From: Xenophilus sp. AP218F
GTDB taxonomy: Bacteria; Pseudomonadota; Gammaproteobacteria; Burkholderiales; Chromobacteriaceae
Reading direction: 5' to 3'
DNA: 64,000 nucleotides
Assembly (NCBI GenBank): GCA_002213445.1
Contig: NJIE01000008.1
Location: 434,001 to 498,000 of the forward strand
Shown: positions 18,209-27,464 of the stretch, piece after piece
Layout of the letters: each line of letters opens with the position of its first letter
Numbering within the stretch: position 1 is the first letter of the stretch
Program-made: the position numbers and the translations under genes
Notes under the pieces: model-generated
What the model saw: only the letters and a program-made list of their open reading frames with translations
Databases searched by the model: none
What the model was told of the DNA's origin: nothing

Positions 18209-19090
18209 TTAACGGTTCAGCGCCATGCCGGAAGCTTTCTTCTCCAGCATGCGTTTGGCGAGGTCGACGATGACGGCGGCGGCTTCCACCGGCGGGGTGC
18301 CGCCGCGGTGGATGTTGGAAATGCAGGTGCGGTCGGCTTCCACCGTGGCGGCGGTAGGGGCATACACCATGTAGCAGGACAGGCTTTCCGACTGGCCAAG
18401 GCCCGGACGCTCGCCCACCAGCAGAATCACCACCTTGGCGCCCAGCGCCTCGCCCACCTGGTCTTCCACCTTGACCCGGCCGTAGCGGACGAAGAAGGGG
18501 GTGCCCACTTCCAGCCCGGCGTTTTGCAGGCCCTTGAGCAGCGGCGGCAGGATTTCGTCGAAGTTGGCGGTGATGGCGTCGGTGGACAGGCCATCGGACA
18601 CCACCACTTGCACTTGCGGGTTCTGCTTGCAGCGGGTTTTCAGCAGTTGCAGCGAAGCCTCGTTCAGGCGGCGACCCATGTCGGGACGGGTCAGGTACTG
18701 GTCCTTGTTATCGATCTCGCTTTGCAGCTCCAGCAGGCCTTTTTGCTCCACCCACTCTTGCGGCACTTCCTTGAGCACCGTGTCCTTGGAGCGCGAGTGG
18801 TCGGCCAGGAAGCGCAGCAGCGCGGTGGTGCGCGGGCGCGGGCCGGCGCGGCCGGTGCAGACGCGGGCGGCGGTGTTGGCGCGGAATTCGGCCAGCACTT
18901 CGGCGCGTTTGGGTTGCTCCACGCCCATCCAGACGCGGAAGGATTCGTCGCCCAGGTCGGGCAGCGGCGAGGGGTCGCCCTGGCCGGCGGTTTGCGGGCT
19001 GGCGGGGCGGGCGATAGCCGGAGCGGCCGCGTCCTGGCCCAGCTGGCTCATGACCGCGCGCACGATTTCATCGATTTGGTTCTTGTCCAT
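18209..19090 (-). CDS. eutC: Ethanolamine ammonia-lyase small subunit
   Basis: Small subunit of the adenosylcobalamin-dependent lyase that converts ethanolamine to acetaldehyde and ammonia. The 293-residue protein has the N-terminal amphipathic helix ([13 protein letters not shown]), a flexible Pro/Gly-rich linker, and the core with [31 protein letters not shown] split by family landmarks, SDGLSTDAI and [14 protein letters not shown] that line the cobalamin site. The ATG at 19090 is chosen because AAGGTGG precedes it; a GTG nine bases upstream lies inside that site. The helix is a likely encapsulation signal. Confidence 0.96.
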   Translation of the reverse strand: MDKNQIDEIVRAVMSQLGQDAAAPAIARPASPQTAGQGDPSPLPDLGDESFRVWMGVEQPKRAEVLAEFRANTAARVCTGRAGPRPRTTALLRFLADHSRSKDTVLKEVPQEWVEQKGLLELQSEIDNKDQYLTRPDMGRRLNEASLQLLKTRCKQNPQVQVVVSDGLSTDAITANFDEILPPLLKGLQNAGLEVGTPFFVRYGRVKVEDQVGEALGAKVVILLVGERPGLGQSESLSCYMVYAPTAATVEADRTCISNIHRGGTPPVEAAAVIVDLAKRMLEKKASGMALNR

Positions 19091-19106
19091 GGTTGCCACC
19101 TTTGAA

Positions 19107-20468
19107 TCAGAAGAAGAAGGACGCGTCGCCGGCGCGGCGGGTCAGCCTGCCGTTTTCCATCAGGCCCATTTTTTCCAGCCAAGCCTCGAATTCCGGCGCC
19201 GGACGCAGGCCAAGCAGCTGGCGGATGGTGGCGGTGTCGTGGAAGGCGGTGGTCTGGTAGTTGAGCATGATGTCGTCGCCCAGCGGCATGGCGATGATGA
19301 AGTTGCAGCCCGCCGTGGCCAGCAGGATGGCCAGGTTCTCGTTGGAGTTCTGGTTGGCGTCGGCGTGGTTGGTGTAGCAGCAGTCGCAGCCCATCGAGAT
19401 GCCGGAGAGCTTGCCCATGAAGTGGTCTTCCAGGCCGGCGCGGATGATCTGGCGGTCGTTGTACAGGTATTCCGGGCCGATGAAGCCGACCACGGTGTTG
19501 ACCATGAAGGGGTCGTAGTGGCGGGCGAGGCCGTAGTTGCGCGCCTCCATCGTCACCTGGTCGGCGCCGTTGTGGGCGTTGGCCGACAGCGCCGAGCCCT
19601 GGCCGGTTTCAAAGTACAGGTAGTTGCCGCCGGCGATGCGGTTGTGCTGGCGACCCACTTCGCGCGCTTCGTCCAGCAGCTCCAGCGTCACGCCGAATTC
19701 CTTCAGGCCTTTTTCGCTGCCGCAGATGCTCTGGAAGATCAGCCCGCCGGGCGCGCCCTGGCGGATGGCTTCGATCTGGGTGGACATGTGCGCCAGCACG
19801 CAGCCCTGGGTGGGGATTTCGTACTTGTCGATGGCGTCGTAGATGGTGTCCAGGATGCGGCGCACGTTCTCGACATTGTCGGTCACCGGGTTGACGCCGA
19901 TCACCGCGTCGCCCATGCCGAAGGACAGGCCTTCGAACATCTGCGCGGCGATGCTCTTGACGTCGTCGCGGGTGTCGTTGGGCTGCAGCCGGGCGCTGAA
20001 GCGGCCGGGCAGGCCTATTGTAGTGTTGGCGCGCTTGATCACCGGCATCTTCTTGGCGCCGTAGATCAGGTCGGCGTTGGAGCAGAGCTTGGCCACCGCC
20101 GCCACCATTTCCGACGTCAGCCCCTTGCGCAGGAAGTCCAGCGATTCGCTGTCGGTGTCGTCGCCCAGGATGGCCTCGCGCAGTTCGCCCACGCTCCAGT
20201 TGCGGATGCGGCTGAAGGCGGCTTCGTTGACGTCGTCCTGGATGATGCGGGTGACGCAGTCTTCCTCGTAGGGAATCACCGGGTTGTCGCGCAGGTCGGC
20301 CAGCGTCAGCTCCGACAGCACCTGCTTGGCGGCGACGCGTTCTTGCGCGCTTTGGGCGGCGACGCCGGCCAGCATGTCGCCGGAGCGCGGCTCGTTGGCC
20401 TTGGCCAGCACGTCCTTGACGTCCCGGAACTGATAGGTCTTGCCGAATAAATGTGTCTTCAGTTTCAT
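19107..20468 (-). CDS. eutB: Ethanolamine ammonia-lyase large subunit
   Basis: Catalytic large subunit of ethanolamine ammonia-lyase; forms the substrate-binding TIM barrel with cobalamin at the EutC interface. The product has 453 residues, the same as E. coli. Characteristic stretches are [18 protein letters not shown], the active-site [22 protein letters not shown], and [20 protein letters not shown]. The start ([14 protein letters not shown]) matches the family and leaves only two bases after eutA. The ORF continues upstream in the track of eutA, but that part is not EutB-like. Confidence 0.97.
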   Translation of the reverse strand: MKLKTHLFGKTYQFRDVKDVLAKANEPRSGDMLAGVAAQSAQERVAAKQVLSELTLADLRDNPVIPYEEDCVTRIIQDDVNEAAFSRIRNWSVGELREAILGDDTDSESLDFLRKGLTSEMVAAVAKLCSNADLIYGAKKMPVIKRANTTIGLPGRFSARLQPNDTRDDVKSIAAQMFEGLSFGMGDAVIGVNPVTDNVENVRRILDTIYDAIDKYEIPTQGCVLAHMSTQIEAIRQGAPGGLIFQSICGSEKGLKEFGVTLELLDEAREVGRQHNRIAGGNYLYFETGQGSALSANAHNGADQVTMEARNYGLARHYDPFMVNTVVGFIGPEYLYNDRQIIRAGLEDHFMGKLSGISMGCDCCYTNHADANQNSNENLAILLATAGCNFIIAMPLGDDIMLNYQTTAFHDTATIRQLLGLRPAPEFEAWLEKMGLMENGRLTRRAGDASFFF

Positions 20469-20470
20469 GA

Positions 20471-21913
20471 TCAAACACCTATGGAGGATGGAAAAGCCAG
20501 AGACTTGACGGTGATGGGCACGATGTCGCCGCCGAACAGCGGCGCGCCGATGTCGATGTAGTCGCCGTCGCGGGTGGCCACTTCGTCGATGACGGCCAGC
20601 TCGCGGCCGTCCAGCGCCGGTTGCAGCAACATGCCCAGCGCCTTGCCCAGATCCTGGCGGGCCAGCACCAGCAGCGGCCGTCCCGGCTGCGGGAAGCGGC
20701 GCGCGAAATCGGCCAGTTCGCCGGCGCAGGCGTCGATGGCGAGGTAGGCCACCGGCAGGTCGGCCGGCAGGGCCAGCGCGTAGCCGTCGACGGCGGGGTC
20801 GAGGTCCATGCGCCGGGCGGCGCGCTCCCAGCTGGCGCACAGCGCGCCGGGCGCGCGGTCAGCCCAGGACAAATCCGGATGCGCCACCGGAATATTGCGC
20901 AAGGGCAGGGCCAGGCGGCTGAGCCAGATGGTGCTGCCCGACAGCGACAGCGTGTAAGCGCCCGCGCCGATCACCGTGGCGCGCACGGTTTGCGCCGGCG
21001 TGCGCAGCGGCAGCGCCTGAAGGCCGGGGTGGGCGCGGATGGCGTCGGCCAGCAGCGGCCCGATGTCGCCGTAGGCGAAGGGGCTCGCGTCCGGCGCGGG
21101 GTGGTAATAGCAATCGCCGACGCCGCCGGAAATCAGCACCGCGTCGAAGGGACGGCCGGCGCGCAGGGCTTCGGTCATCAGCAGCTCGCCCGCCAGCGCC
21201 GACGGCTGGCCGAGCAGCACTTCCCACAGCAGCTCGGCCATGCGCGCCGCCACCCGCTCCATGCCGGCGCGGTCCAGCCGGCGCGGGTCGAAATCGCGGC
21301 CGAACAGCTCGGCGCAGATCCGGCGCGCCGGCTCGTGCGCGTGGCGCAGGCGGCCGTCGGTTCCGGTCTCGATCAGATGCCCGCCGACGTTGAGGCAGGC
21401 GGTTTCGGTGAGCCGGCCGGCTTCGAACACTGCGTAGTTGGCGGTGCCGCCGCCGATGTCGATATTGGCGACGCGGCTGGTCTGCTTCAGCGACAGCTCG
21501 CTGGCCCCGGAGCCGTGGCCGGCGATGGCCGACTCCAGGTGCGGGCCGGCGGTGGCCACCACGAAGTCGCCCAGCGTTTCCGCCAGGCGCAGCACCGCCT
21601 CGCGGGCGTTGCGCGCCTTGGAGGTTTCGCCGGTGATGATGATGGCGCCGGACTCCACCAGCTTGGGATCCACGCCCGCGGCCTGATACTGGCCGCGGAT
21701 GAAAGCCAGCAGCTCGTCTTCGCGCAGCCGGCCTTCGAAATCGATGGGCGTGAAGGCCACCGGGCTGACGTAGACGATGTCGCGGCGCGAGAACTCGTAG
21801 CGCGGCACTTGCGACACGCCGGCGCGGTTCACCAGTTCCAGCAGGGAAAAGATCACCTGGGTGGTGGTGGTGCCGATGTCTATGCCCACGCTGTGAATCT
21901 GGCGACGGTTCAT
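20471..21913 (-). CDS. eutA: Ethanolamine ammonia-lyase reactivating factor EutA
   Basis: ATP-dependent reactivase that removes damaged cobalamin from EutBC. The 480-residue protein belongs to the Hsp70/actin-like ATPase superfamily: phosphate-binding motif VGIDIGTTTTQVIFS near residue 9, second phosphate motif VANIDIGGGTANYAVF, and the adenosine motif LISGGVGDCYYHP. It is two bases upstream of eutB and ten bases after eutH. Confidence 0.95.
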   Translation of the reverse strand: MNRRQIHSVGIDIGTTTTQVIFSLLELVNRAGVSQVPRYEFSRRDIVYVSPVAFTPIDFEGRLREDELLAFIRGQYQAAGVDPKLVESGAIIITGETSKARNAREAVLRLAETLGDFVVATAGPHLESAIAGHGSGASELSLKQTSRVANIDIGGGTANYAVFEAGRLTETACLNVGGHLIETGTDGRLRHAHEPARRICAELFGRDFDPRRLDRAGMERVAARMAELLWEVLLGQPSALAGELLMTEALRAGRPFDAVLISGGVGDCYYHPAPDASPFAYGDIGPLLADAIRAHPGLQALPLRTPAQTVRATVIGAGAYTLSLSGSTIWLSRLALPLRNIPVAHPDLSWADRAPGALCASWERAARRMDLDPAVDGYALALPADLPVAYLAIDACAGELADFARRFPQPGRPLLVLARQDLGKALGMLLQPALDGRELAVIDEVATRDGDYIDIGAPLFGGDIVPITVKSLAFPSSIGV

Positions 21914-21923
21914 GGCGCGCTCC

Positions 21924-23162
21924 TCAGCCCTGGCTCGCCGGCAGGGCGTCGGGGACAGCGCTGGGCTTGGGCGCCAGCTTCATCGCCAGCAGCACCGCGC
22001 TCGCGCCGCCCACCAGCTTGCCGACTATCATCGGGAAAATCATGCTGGAGACGTTGGCGGCGGTGAAACCCAGGTGGTCGCCGAAGGTGAAGGCGGCCGA
22101 GACGGCGAAGGCCACGTTGATCACCTTGCCGCGGTCGTCCATCTTGCTCATCAGGCCGAACATCGGGATGGAGTTGGCCAGCGTGGCCACCATGCCGGCG
22201 GCGGCGCTGTTGTTCATGCCCAGCACGCCGCCCACCTTCATCAGCGGCTTTTCAAACCAGCGGGTCAGCATGAACACCATCGGGTAAGCGCCCAGCAGCA
22301 CGCAGGCGATGAAGCCGATCACTTCGATGGCGCGCATGGTCGCGCCCGGCTCGTCGCCCTTGATCATGAAGATCGGGTCCATGCCCGGCACCAGGCTGAG
22401 GCCCAGCGTGGCTTGCAGCACGGCCAGCGCCAGGCCGGCGGTGATCAGCACCACCAGGCATTTGGCGAACACCTGGAAGCCGGCGATCATCTTCTCCGGG
22501 CAGAGCTTGAGGCCGATGGCCAGCAGCACCGCCACGGCGATCACCGGAATCATGTTCACCAGGATCATGCTCATGGTGAAATCCACCGGCTGGCCATCCA
22601 CGGTGACGCCGCTGACCATGGCCACCGCGCCGCCGGCGATGCAGCCCAGCGGAATCGTGACCATGCCGGCCATTACGCCCAGCGCCAGAAAGCGGCGGTC
22701 TTCCTTGGCGATGATGCCCAGCGCCACCGGAATGTTGAAAACGATGGTGGGGCCCATCATCGCGCCCAGGATCAGGCCGGCGTAGAGCCAGGCCGCGGTA
22801 TCGCCGCCGGAGAGCTGCTTGGCGAGGAAGAAGCCGCCCATGTCGTTGGCCAGCAAGGTGGTGGCGAACATCGCCGGGTTGGCGCCCACCGCTTCATACA
22901 GCGGAATCACCACCGGCCCCAGCACGTGGGCCAGCACCGGCGCCAGCGCGATCACCCCCACCATGGCCAGGCCCAGCGCGCCCATGGCCATGAAGCCTTC
23001 CTCGAACTGCGCGCCCGAGCCGCCGATCTGGCGGCCGACGGCGCCCAGCCCCAGCTTGCCCAGCACGGCCTCCGAGCCGCCGAACTGCGCCAGCATCCGG
23101 TCCAGCGCCGCGATGACCATGAAGGTCATCATGATCCACATGATGATTTCGTTGATGCCCAT
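21924..23162 (-). CDS. eutH: Ethanolamine transporter EutH
   Basis: Inner-membrane protein of 412 residues with about ten to eleven hydrophobic helices, thought to import ethanolamine when it is scarce or the medium is acidic. Family landmarks include INEIIMWIMMTFMVIAALD at the N-terminus, GFMAMGALGLAMVGVIALAP, LLANDMGGFFLAKQL and GDHLGFTAANVSSMIFPMIV. The start is MGINEI at 23162; the reading frame runs further upstream only as a shadow of eutG. Confidence 0.94.
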   Translation of the reverse strand: MGINEIIMWIMMTFMVIAALDRMLAQFGGSEAVLGKLGLGAVGRQIGGSGAQFEEGFMAMGALGLAMVGVIALAPVLAHVLGPVVIPLYEAVGANPAMFATTLLANDMGGFFLAKQLSGGDTAAWLYAGLILGAMMGPTIVFNIPVALGIIAKEDRRFLALGVMAGMVTIPLGCIAGGAVAMVSGVTVDGQPVDFTMSMILVNMIPVIAVAVLLAIGLKLCPEKMIAGFQVFAKCLVVLITAGLALAVLQATLGLSLVPGMDPIFMIKGDEPGATMRAIEVIGFIACVLLGAYPMVFMLTRWFEKPLMKVGGVLGMNNSAAAGMVATLANSIPMFGLMSKMDDRGKVINVAFAVSAAFTFGDHLGFTAANVSSMIFPMIVGKLVGGASAVLLAMKLAPKPSAVPDALPASQG

Positions 23163-23191
23163 GAAGTCTCTCCCTGTTTCCTGTTGGATAT

Positions 23192-24403
23192 TCAGTTTTC
23201 CGGCGTCTGGCGCTGCCAGGCGTGGCGGTAGATGTCGATGATTTCGTCGCGGCCGGCGCTGCGCGGGTTGCCCGCCAGGCAAGCGTCGGCCAGCGCGGCG
23301 TCGGCCAGCGCCGGGAAGTCGTCCGGGTTGACGCCCGGCAGCCGCAGATTGCCCGGCAGGCCGATATCGGCGATCAGCGCGGAGATGGCGTCTATCAGTC
23401 CCGGCGCGTCCAGCGCCGGCCCGCCCAGCGCCAGGGCGATGTCGCGGTAGGCCTGCTGGCACACCAGGCGGTTGAAGCGCATCACCGAGGGCAGCAGCGC
23501 CGCGTTGGCCACGCCGTGCGGGATGTGGTAGCGCGCGCCGATCTGGTGCGCCATGGCGTGCACCAGCCCGAGGCCGGCGTTGGAGAAGGCCATGCCGGCA
23601 AGGTAGGAGCCCAGCATCATGTCCTGGCGGGCGGCCAGATCGTGGCCCTGGCCCACCGCGATGGGCAGCGCCCGGCTGATCAGGGTGATGGCGCGATAGG
23701 CCAGCGCCTGGGTCAGCGGATTGGCCCCGCGCGCCAGATAGGCTTCGATGGCGTGGGTGAGAGCGTCGATGCCGGTGGCGGCGGTGAGGCCGGCCGGCAC
23801 GCCCAGCGTCAGGCAGGCGTCGATGACCGCGAGATCCGGGATCAGCTGCGGCTGGATGATGGCCTGCTTGACGCCGCTGGCGCTGTCGGTGATCACGGCG
23901 ACGTTGGTCGCTTCCGAGCCGGTGCCGGCGGTGGTGGGCGCCAACAGCAGCGGCATCCGGCCGTTGGGCAGGGTTCGGGCGGCGGCCAGATCGGCCACCC
24001 GCATTTCCGGATGGGCCGCCAGCGCGGCGATGGCCTTGGCGGTGTCCAGCACCGAGCCGCCGCCGAAGGCGATCACGCCGTCGCAGCCGGCGGCCTGCAA
24101 TTGGCGGCAGGCGGCTTCCACGGTGTCGCTGTCCGGCTCGCCGCCCGGGTAGAGATAAAGCTCGGCGGCCACGCCGTGGCGCGCCAGCGAGCGGAACAGG
24201 TTGTCGGCCAGCCCCTGGCCGTGCAGGAAGCCGTCGATGGCGACGAATACCCGCGCGAGGCCGCGCGCGGCGGCGGCTTCGCCCAGTTTGGCGATGGCGC
24301 CGGGGCCGATGAAGGTGGCCGGCGGCGCGTCGAAGGACTGCACCTCGCGCGCGTTGATGATGTCGATGGCGTGGTAGAGCGCCTGGCTCAGATCAGCGGC
24401 CAT
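23192..24403 (-). CDS. eutG: Iron-containing alcohol dehydrogenase EutG
   Basis: Reduces acetaldehyde to ethanol and so recycles NADH to NAD+ inside the compartment. The 403-residue protein is a group III alcohol dehydrogenase with the NAD-binding GGGSVLDTAKAIA, APTTAGTGSEAT, and the metal-binding residues in ATGIDALTHAIEAYL and LGLVHAMAHQIGARYHIPHGVANA. An N-terminal extension of about 20 residues (DLSQALYHAIDIINAREVQ) is helix-like and may target it to the shell. It overlaps eutJ by 11 bases. Confidence 0.93.
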   Translation of the reverse strand: MAADLSQALYHAIDIINAREVQSFDAPPATFIGPGAIAKLGEAAAARGLARVFVAIDGFLHGQGLADNLFRSLARHGVAAELYLYPGGEPDSDTVEAACRQLQAAGCDGVIAFGGGSVLDTAKAIAALAAHPEMRVADLAAARTLPNGRMPLLLAPTTAGTGSEATNVAVITDSASGVKQAIIQPQLIPDLAVIDACLTLGVPAGLTAATGIDALTHAIEAYLARGANPLTQALAYRAITLISRALPIAVGQGHDLAARQDMMLGSYLAGMAFSNAGLGLVHAMAHQIGARYHIPHGVANAALLPSVMRFNRLVCQQAYRDIALALGGPALDAPGLIDAISALIADIGLPGNLRLPGVNPDDFPALADAALADACLAGNPRSAGRDEIIDIYRHAWQRQTPEN

Positions 24404-25247
24404 GGCAAGCCTCCTGCGGGGCGCTGCCCAGCGCGTAGCCGGCGATGGCCAGCGGGGTGAGGTAAATGGGGTGCTCCGGCAGATGCACGCGATGGCGCGG
24501 AAATTCGCGCTGGAACAGCTCGCGCACGCCGGGCAGGGCGCAGGAGCCGCCGGACAGGTAGAGATCGCCCTCCGGCAGGCGGTCCATATGGCGGCGCACG
24601 ATGTCGCACATCTTTTCGAAAACCGGCCGAACCACCGGCCAGATTTCCGCGCCGCGCTCGCGCTTCATGATTTCCGCCTCGGCCAGCGGCAAGCCGCTGT
24701 GGCCGGCCAGCGTCAGCGACACGTGATGGCCGCCGGTGGCTTCGTCGGCGCTGTAGGTCACCTGGCCGTCCTCGACGATGGCGATGCCGGTGGTGCCGCC
24801 GCCGATGTCCACCACGGCGGCGCGCTTGAGGCCCAGCAGGGCCGCCACCGCCGAAGGCTCGTCGATGACGCCGCTGACTTCCAGCCCCGCCGCTTCCAGC
24901 ACGTTGACCGAAATGCGCGGGTCGGTGCCTGGCGGGTAGGAAGTGGCGGCGGAGGCGAAGCGGTGTCCCAGCGTTTGCTCCAGCGCGTCCAGGTGGCGGC
25001 GTACGATGTCCACCGCGCCGAAGAAATTCCACACCACGCCGTCGCGCACCACGTCGGCCCAGTCCAGACATAGCGCCAGCGGTTCGCCGTCGGGGGCGAT
25101 GGCCACCGACACCACGTCGCTGGTGCCGAGGTCTATGCCCAGGCGCATGCCGGGCGCGGCGTCGCGCCTGGCTTCGCCGCCATGCAGCGCGCGGGCGGCG
25201 CGGAGTCGGGCTTGCAGCTGTTCGGGCGAGAGGAGGGAGGCGGGCAT
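24393..25247 (-). CDS. eutJ: Ethanolamine utilization protein EutJ
   Basis: DnaK-like protein of 284 residues with actin-fold ATPase motifs: LGIDLGTSDVVSVAI, VVDIGGGTTGIAIVEDG, and LSGGSCALPGVRELF. It lacks the Hsp70 substrate-binding domain. It is proposed to act as a chaperone in microcompartment assembly, but its role is not proven. The start (MPASLLSPEQL) leaves 11 bases after eutE. A longer frame upstream on the same strand is a shadow of eutE. Confidence 0.93.
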   Translation of the reverse strand: MPASLLSPEQLQARLRAARALHGGEARRDAAPGMRLGIDLGTSDVVSVAIAPDGEPLALCLDWADVVRDGVVWNFFGAVDIVRRHLDALEQTLGHRFASAATSYPPGTDPRISVNVLEAAGLEVSGVIDEPSAVAALLGLKRAAVVDIGGGTTGIAIVEDGQVTYSADEATGGHHVSLTLAGHSGLPLAEAEIMKRERGAEIWPVVRPVFEKMCDIVRRHMDRLPEGDLYLSGGSCALPGVRELFQREFPRHRVHLPEHPIYLTPLAIAGYALGSAPQEACHGR

Positions 25248-25258
25248 GGCGGTTCTCC

Positions 25259-26680
25259 TCACACGATGCGGAAGTGATCGACCAGCACGCAGCGGCGCAG
25301 GCGCACGAAGGTGCGCGCCGAGGTGACGCCTTCGCCGGTGGGCGTGGAGATGGTCATCGTGGTCCAGCCTTCGCCGCCGAAACCCAAACCGGCGAGGCAG
25401 GGGCCGTTCTTGACGAAGATGCTGGTATTGACGGCGTTGGCCATGCGGTCGAGGTTGTCCAGATTGCGCGAATGCATGGCCGCGGTGTGGCGGCAGCCGC
25501 CTTCCAGCTTCACGGCCAGGTCTATCGCCTCGTTCACGTCGCGGGCGCGCACCACCGGCAGCACCGGCATCATCAGTTCGGTGACGGCGAAGGGATGGTC
25601 GGCCGGGGTTTCCACGAACAGCAGGCGGGTGTCGTCCGGCACTTTCAGACCGATGGCGGCGGCGATTCTGGCGGCGTCGCGGCCCACCCAGTCGCGGCTG
25701 ACCACGCCGCGGCCGGCGTCGTCCACCTTGGAGAGCAGGATGGAAACCAGCTGTTCGGCTTCCTCGGCGGTCAGTTCCACCGCGCGGTGCTTTTCCATCT
25801 CCACCTTCAGGTCGTCGCAGATCGCGTCCACCGCGATCAGCGCCTTCTCGTCGGCGCAGATGATGTTGTTGTCGAAGGACGCGCCCCAGACGATGTCGCG
25901 CGCGGCGCGGGCGATGTCGGCGGTTTCGTCCACCACCACCGGCGGGTTGCCGGCGCCGGCGGCGATCAGGCGCTTGTCGGTCACCTTGCGCGCCGCGTCC
26001 ACCACCGCTTCGCCGCCGGTCACCACCAGAAGGTGGATGCCGGGGTAGCGGAACAGCCGCTGCGCGGTTTCGATGTCGGGCTTGGCCACGGTGGCGAGCA
26101 GGTTGGCCGGGCCGCCGGCGGCGACGATGGCCTCGTTGATCAGGGCGATGGCGCGTTGCGAGGTTTTCTTCGCCGCCGGATGCGGGGCGAACACCACGCT
26201 GTTGCCGGCCGCCGTCATGCTGATGGCGTTGTTGATGACGGTGGCGGCGGGGTTGGTGGACGGCGTCACCGAGGCGATGACGCCCCAGGCGGCGTTTTCG
26301 ATCAGGGTCAGACCCTTGTCGCCGGTCAGCACCTGCGCTTCTAGGCACTCCACGCCCGGCGTGTGCCGGGCTTGCGCCAGGTTCTTGGCGATCTTGTCGT
26401 CCACCCGGCCCATGCCGGTTTCGGCCACGGCCAGTTCGGCCAGCTCGACGGCGTGCGCTTCGCCGGCGGCGCGGATGGCGGCTACCACCCGTTTCCGCAT
26501 GGCGACGCTATGCAGCGCGGATTGCGCGTGTCTCGCGGCGGCGACCGCATCGTCCAGTTCGGCGAACACGCCGGGCGGCAAGGCTGTCGCCGCCGTTTCG
26601 TTCGCGGGCGCGCCCGCCTGCCCGATGGAGGCCAGCACCGCCTTCACCACTTGTTCGATATCGCTTGCTTTGAGTTCCAC
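25259..26680 (-). CDS. eutE: CoA-acylating acetaldehyde dehydrogenase EutE
   Basis: Oxidises acetaldehyde with CoA and NAD+ to acetyl-CoA. The 473-residue protein begins with an amphipathic helix (ELKASDIEQVVKAVLASIG), the known type of encapsulation peptide, then an Ala-rich linker. The aldehyde dehydrogenase core shows NAIVASVTPSTNP-type cofactor motif (as WGVIASVTPSTNPAATVINN), and the catalytic cysteine in SFDNNIICADEKAL. It lies 30 bases after eutN. Confidence 0.95.
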   Translation of the reverse strand: MELKASDIEQVVKAVLASIGQAGAPANETAATALPPGVFAELDDAVAAARHAQSALHSVAMRKRVVAAIRAAGEAHAVELAELAVAETGMGRVDDKIAKNLAQARHTPGVECLEAQVLTGDKGLTLIENAAWGVIASVTPSTNPAATVINNAISMTAAGNSVVFAPHPAAKKTSQRAIALINEAIVAAGGPANLLATVAKPDIETAQRLFRYPGIHLLVVTGGEAVVDAARKVTDKRLIAAGAGNPPVVVDETADIARAARDIVWGASFDNNIICADEKALIAVDAICDDLKVEMEKHRAVELTAEEAEQLVSILLSKVDDAGRGVVSRDWVGRDAARIAAAIGLKVPDDTRLLFVETPADHPFAVTELMMPVLPVVRARDVNEAIDLAVKLEGGCRHTAAMHSRNLDNLDRMANAVNTSIFVKNGPCLAGLGFGGEGWTTMTISTPTGEGVTSARTFVRLRRCVLVDHFRIV

Positions 26681-26710
26681 TCCGCGCTCCTTGTATTCGA
26701 TTGGCCAGGG

Positions 26711-26995
26711 CTATTTGTGGTACGCCACCTGCTGGCGGTACACCACTTCGTCGACGATGCCGACCACGCCCAGATCCACCGGCGTCTGCTCGTCCAGCAT
26801 GCGGCGGGCCGAGCTGCCGGAAACCAGCAACACCCACTCGCCGTCGCCGGCGCCGATGCTGTCGGCCGCCACGTGCATCTCGCCGCGCGAGCTGCCGTCC
26901 GGCTCTATCATCTCCACCAGCAGCAGCCGGTCTTTGTGCAGGCCGCTGTGCTTGATGGTGGAAACCACCTGGCCGACCACGATGCCCAGTTTCAT
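26711..26995 (-). CDS. eutN: Microcompartment vertex protein EutN
   Basis: Pentameric CcmL/EutN-family protein that caps the vertices of the shell. The 94-residue product starts MKLGIVVGQVVSTIKH, and has the typical DGSSRG, VAADSIGAGDGEWVLLVSGSSARR and GIVDEVV. The start at 26995 matches the family; the frame is open upstream but not similar. A 130-base gap separates it from eutM. Confidence 0.95.
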   Translation of the reverse strand: MKLGIVVGQVVSTIKHSGLHKDRLLLVEMIEPDGSSRGEMHVAADSIGAGDGEWVLLVSGSSARRMLDEQTPVDLGVVGIVDEVVYRQQVAYHK

Positions 26996-27125
26996 GCGCC
27001 TACTCCCGTTCGCCGCCTGGCGGCAGGCAAGACTTCCCCCTGCCGGACGGGCCGGCATTTTCAAGAAAGGGGGATTCGGAGGCCGGGCGGCTGGCGTTCA
27101 GCCCCCGGCCGGTATCGCCTGGCGC
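26996..27125 (-). other. eutM-eutN intercistronic region with hairpins
   Basis: This is the largest gap between the genes of the operon from eutS to pduT. It contains GC-rich inverted repeats: near 27086-27110 (CCGGGCGGCT facing AGCCCCCGG, with a bulge) and near 27016-27050 (a CCGCCTGGCGGCAGG block facing CCCTGCCGG). These may protect the eutM message or partially stop transcription. No T-run follows, so a full terminator is unlikely. Confidence 0.4.
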
Positions 27126-27419
27126 TTAGTCCAGGTTTTTGTCGGCGGACATCTTGATCGGAAACACTTCTTCCAGATCGGCGTGCGGGCGCGGGATCAC
27201 GTGCACCGACACCAGTTCGCCGATGCGCTGGGCCGCGGCCGCGCCGGCGTCGGTGGCGGCCTTGCAGGCGGCCACGTCGCCGCGCACCATGGCGGTCACC
27301 AGGCCGCCGCCGATTTGCTTCACGCCCACCAGCTTGACGCGGGCGGCCTTGACCATGGCGTCGGACGCTTCGATCAGGGCAACCATGCCGCGGGTTTCAA
27401 TCAGGCCTAGAGCTTCCAT
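27126..27419 (-). CDS. eutM: Major microcompartment shell protein EutM
   Basis: Hexameric BMC-domain protein that tiles the shell facets. The 97-residue product is almost identical in pattern to E. coli Eut[31 protein letters not shown], then [20 protein letters not shown] and [17 protein letters not shown]. The start at 27419 is chosen because AAGGAG lies 7 bases before this ATG; the ATG two codons upstream is only one base from the site. Confidence 0.97.
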   Translation of the reverse strand: MEALGLIETRGMVALIEASDAMVKAARVKLVGVKQIGGGLVTAMVRGDVAACKAATDAGAAAAQRIGELVSVHVIPRPHADLEEVFPIKMSADKNLD

Positions 27420-27464
27420 TTGCATACTCCTTGATTAAGGTTGGGGTACAACACGAATTCCTGT

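Noticed and set aside
18501-20450. Long plus-strand ORF (649 codons) opposite eutB/eutC
   Set aside because: It mirrors the real genes in a GC-rich genome where antisense frames stay open; composition is Gly/Ala/Val/Arg/His-rich with no domain, and eutB and eutC are unambiguous.
20621-23231. Further long antisense ORFs opposite eutA and eutH
   Set aside because: Same GC-driven shadow effect; no ribosome binding sites and no family resemblance.
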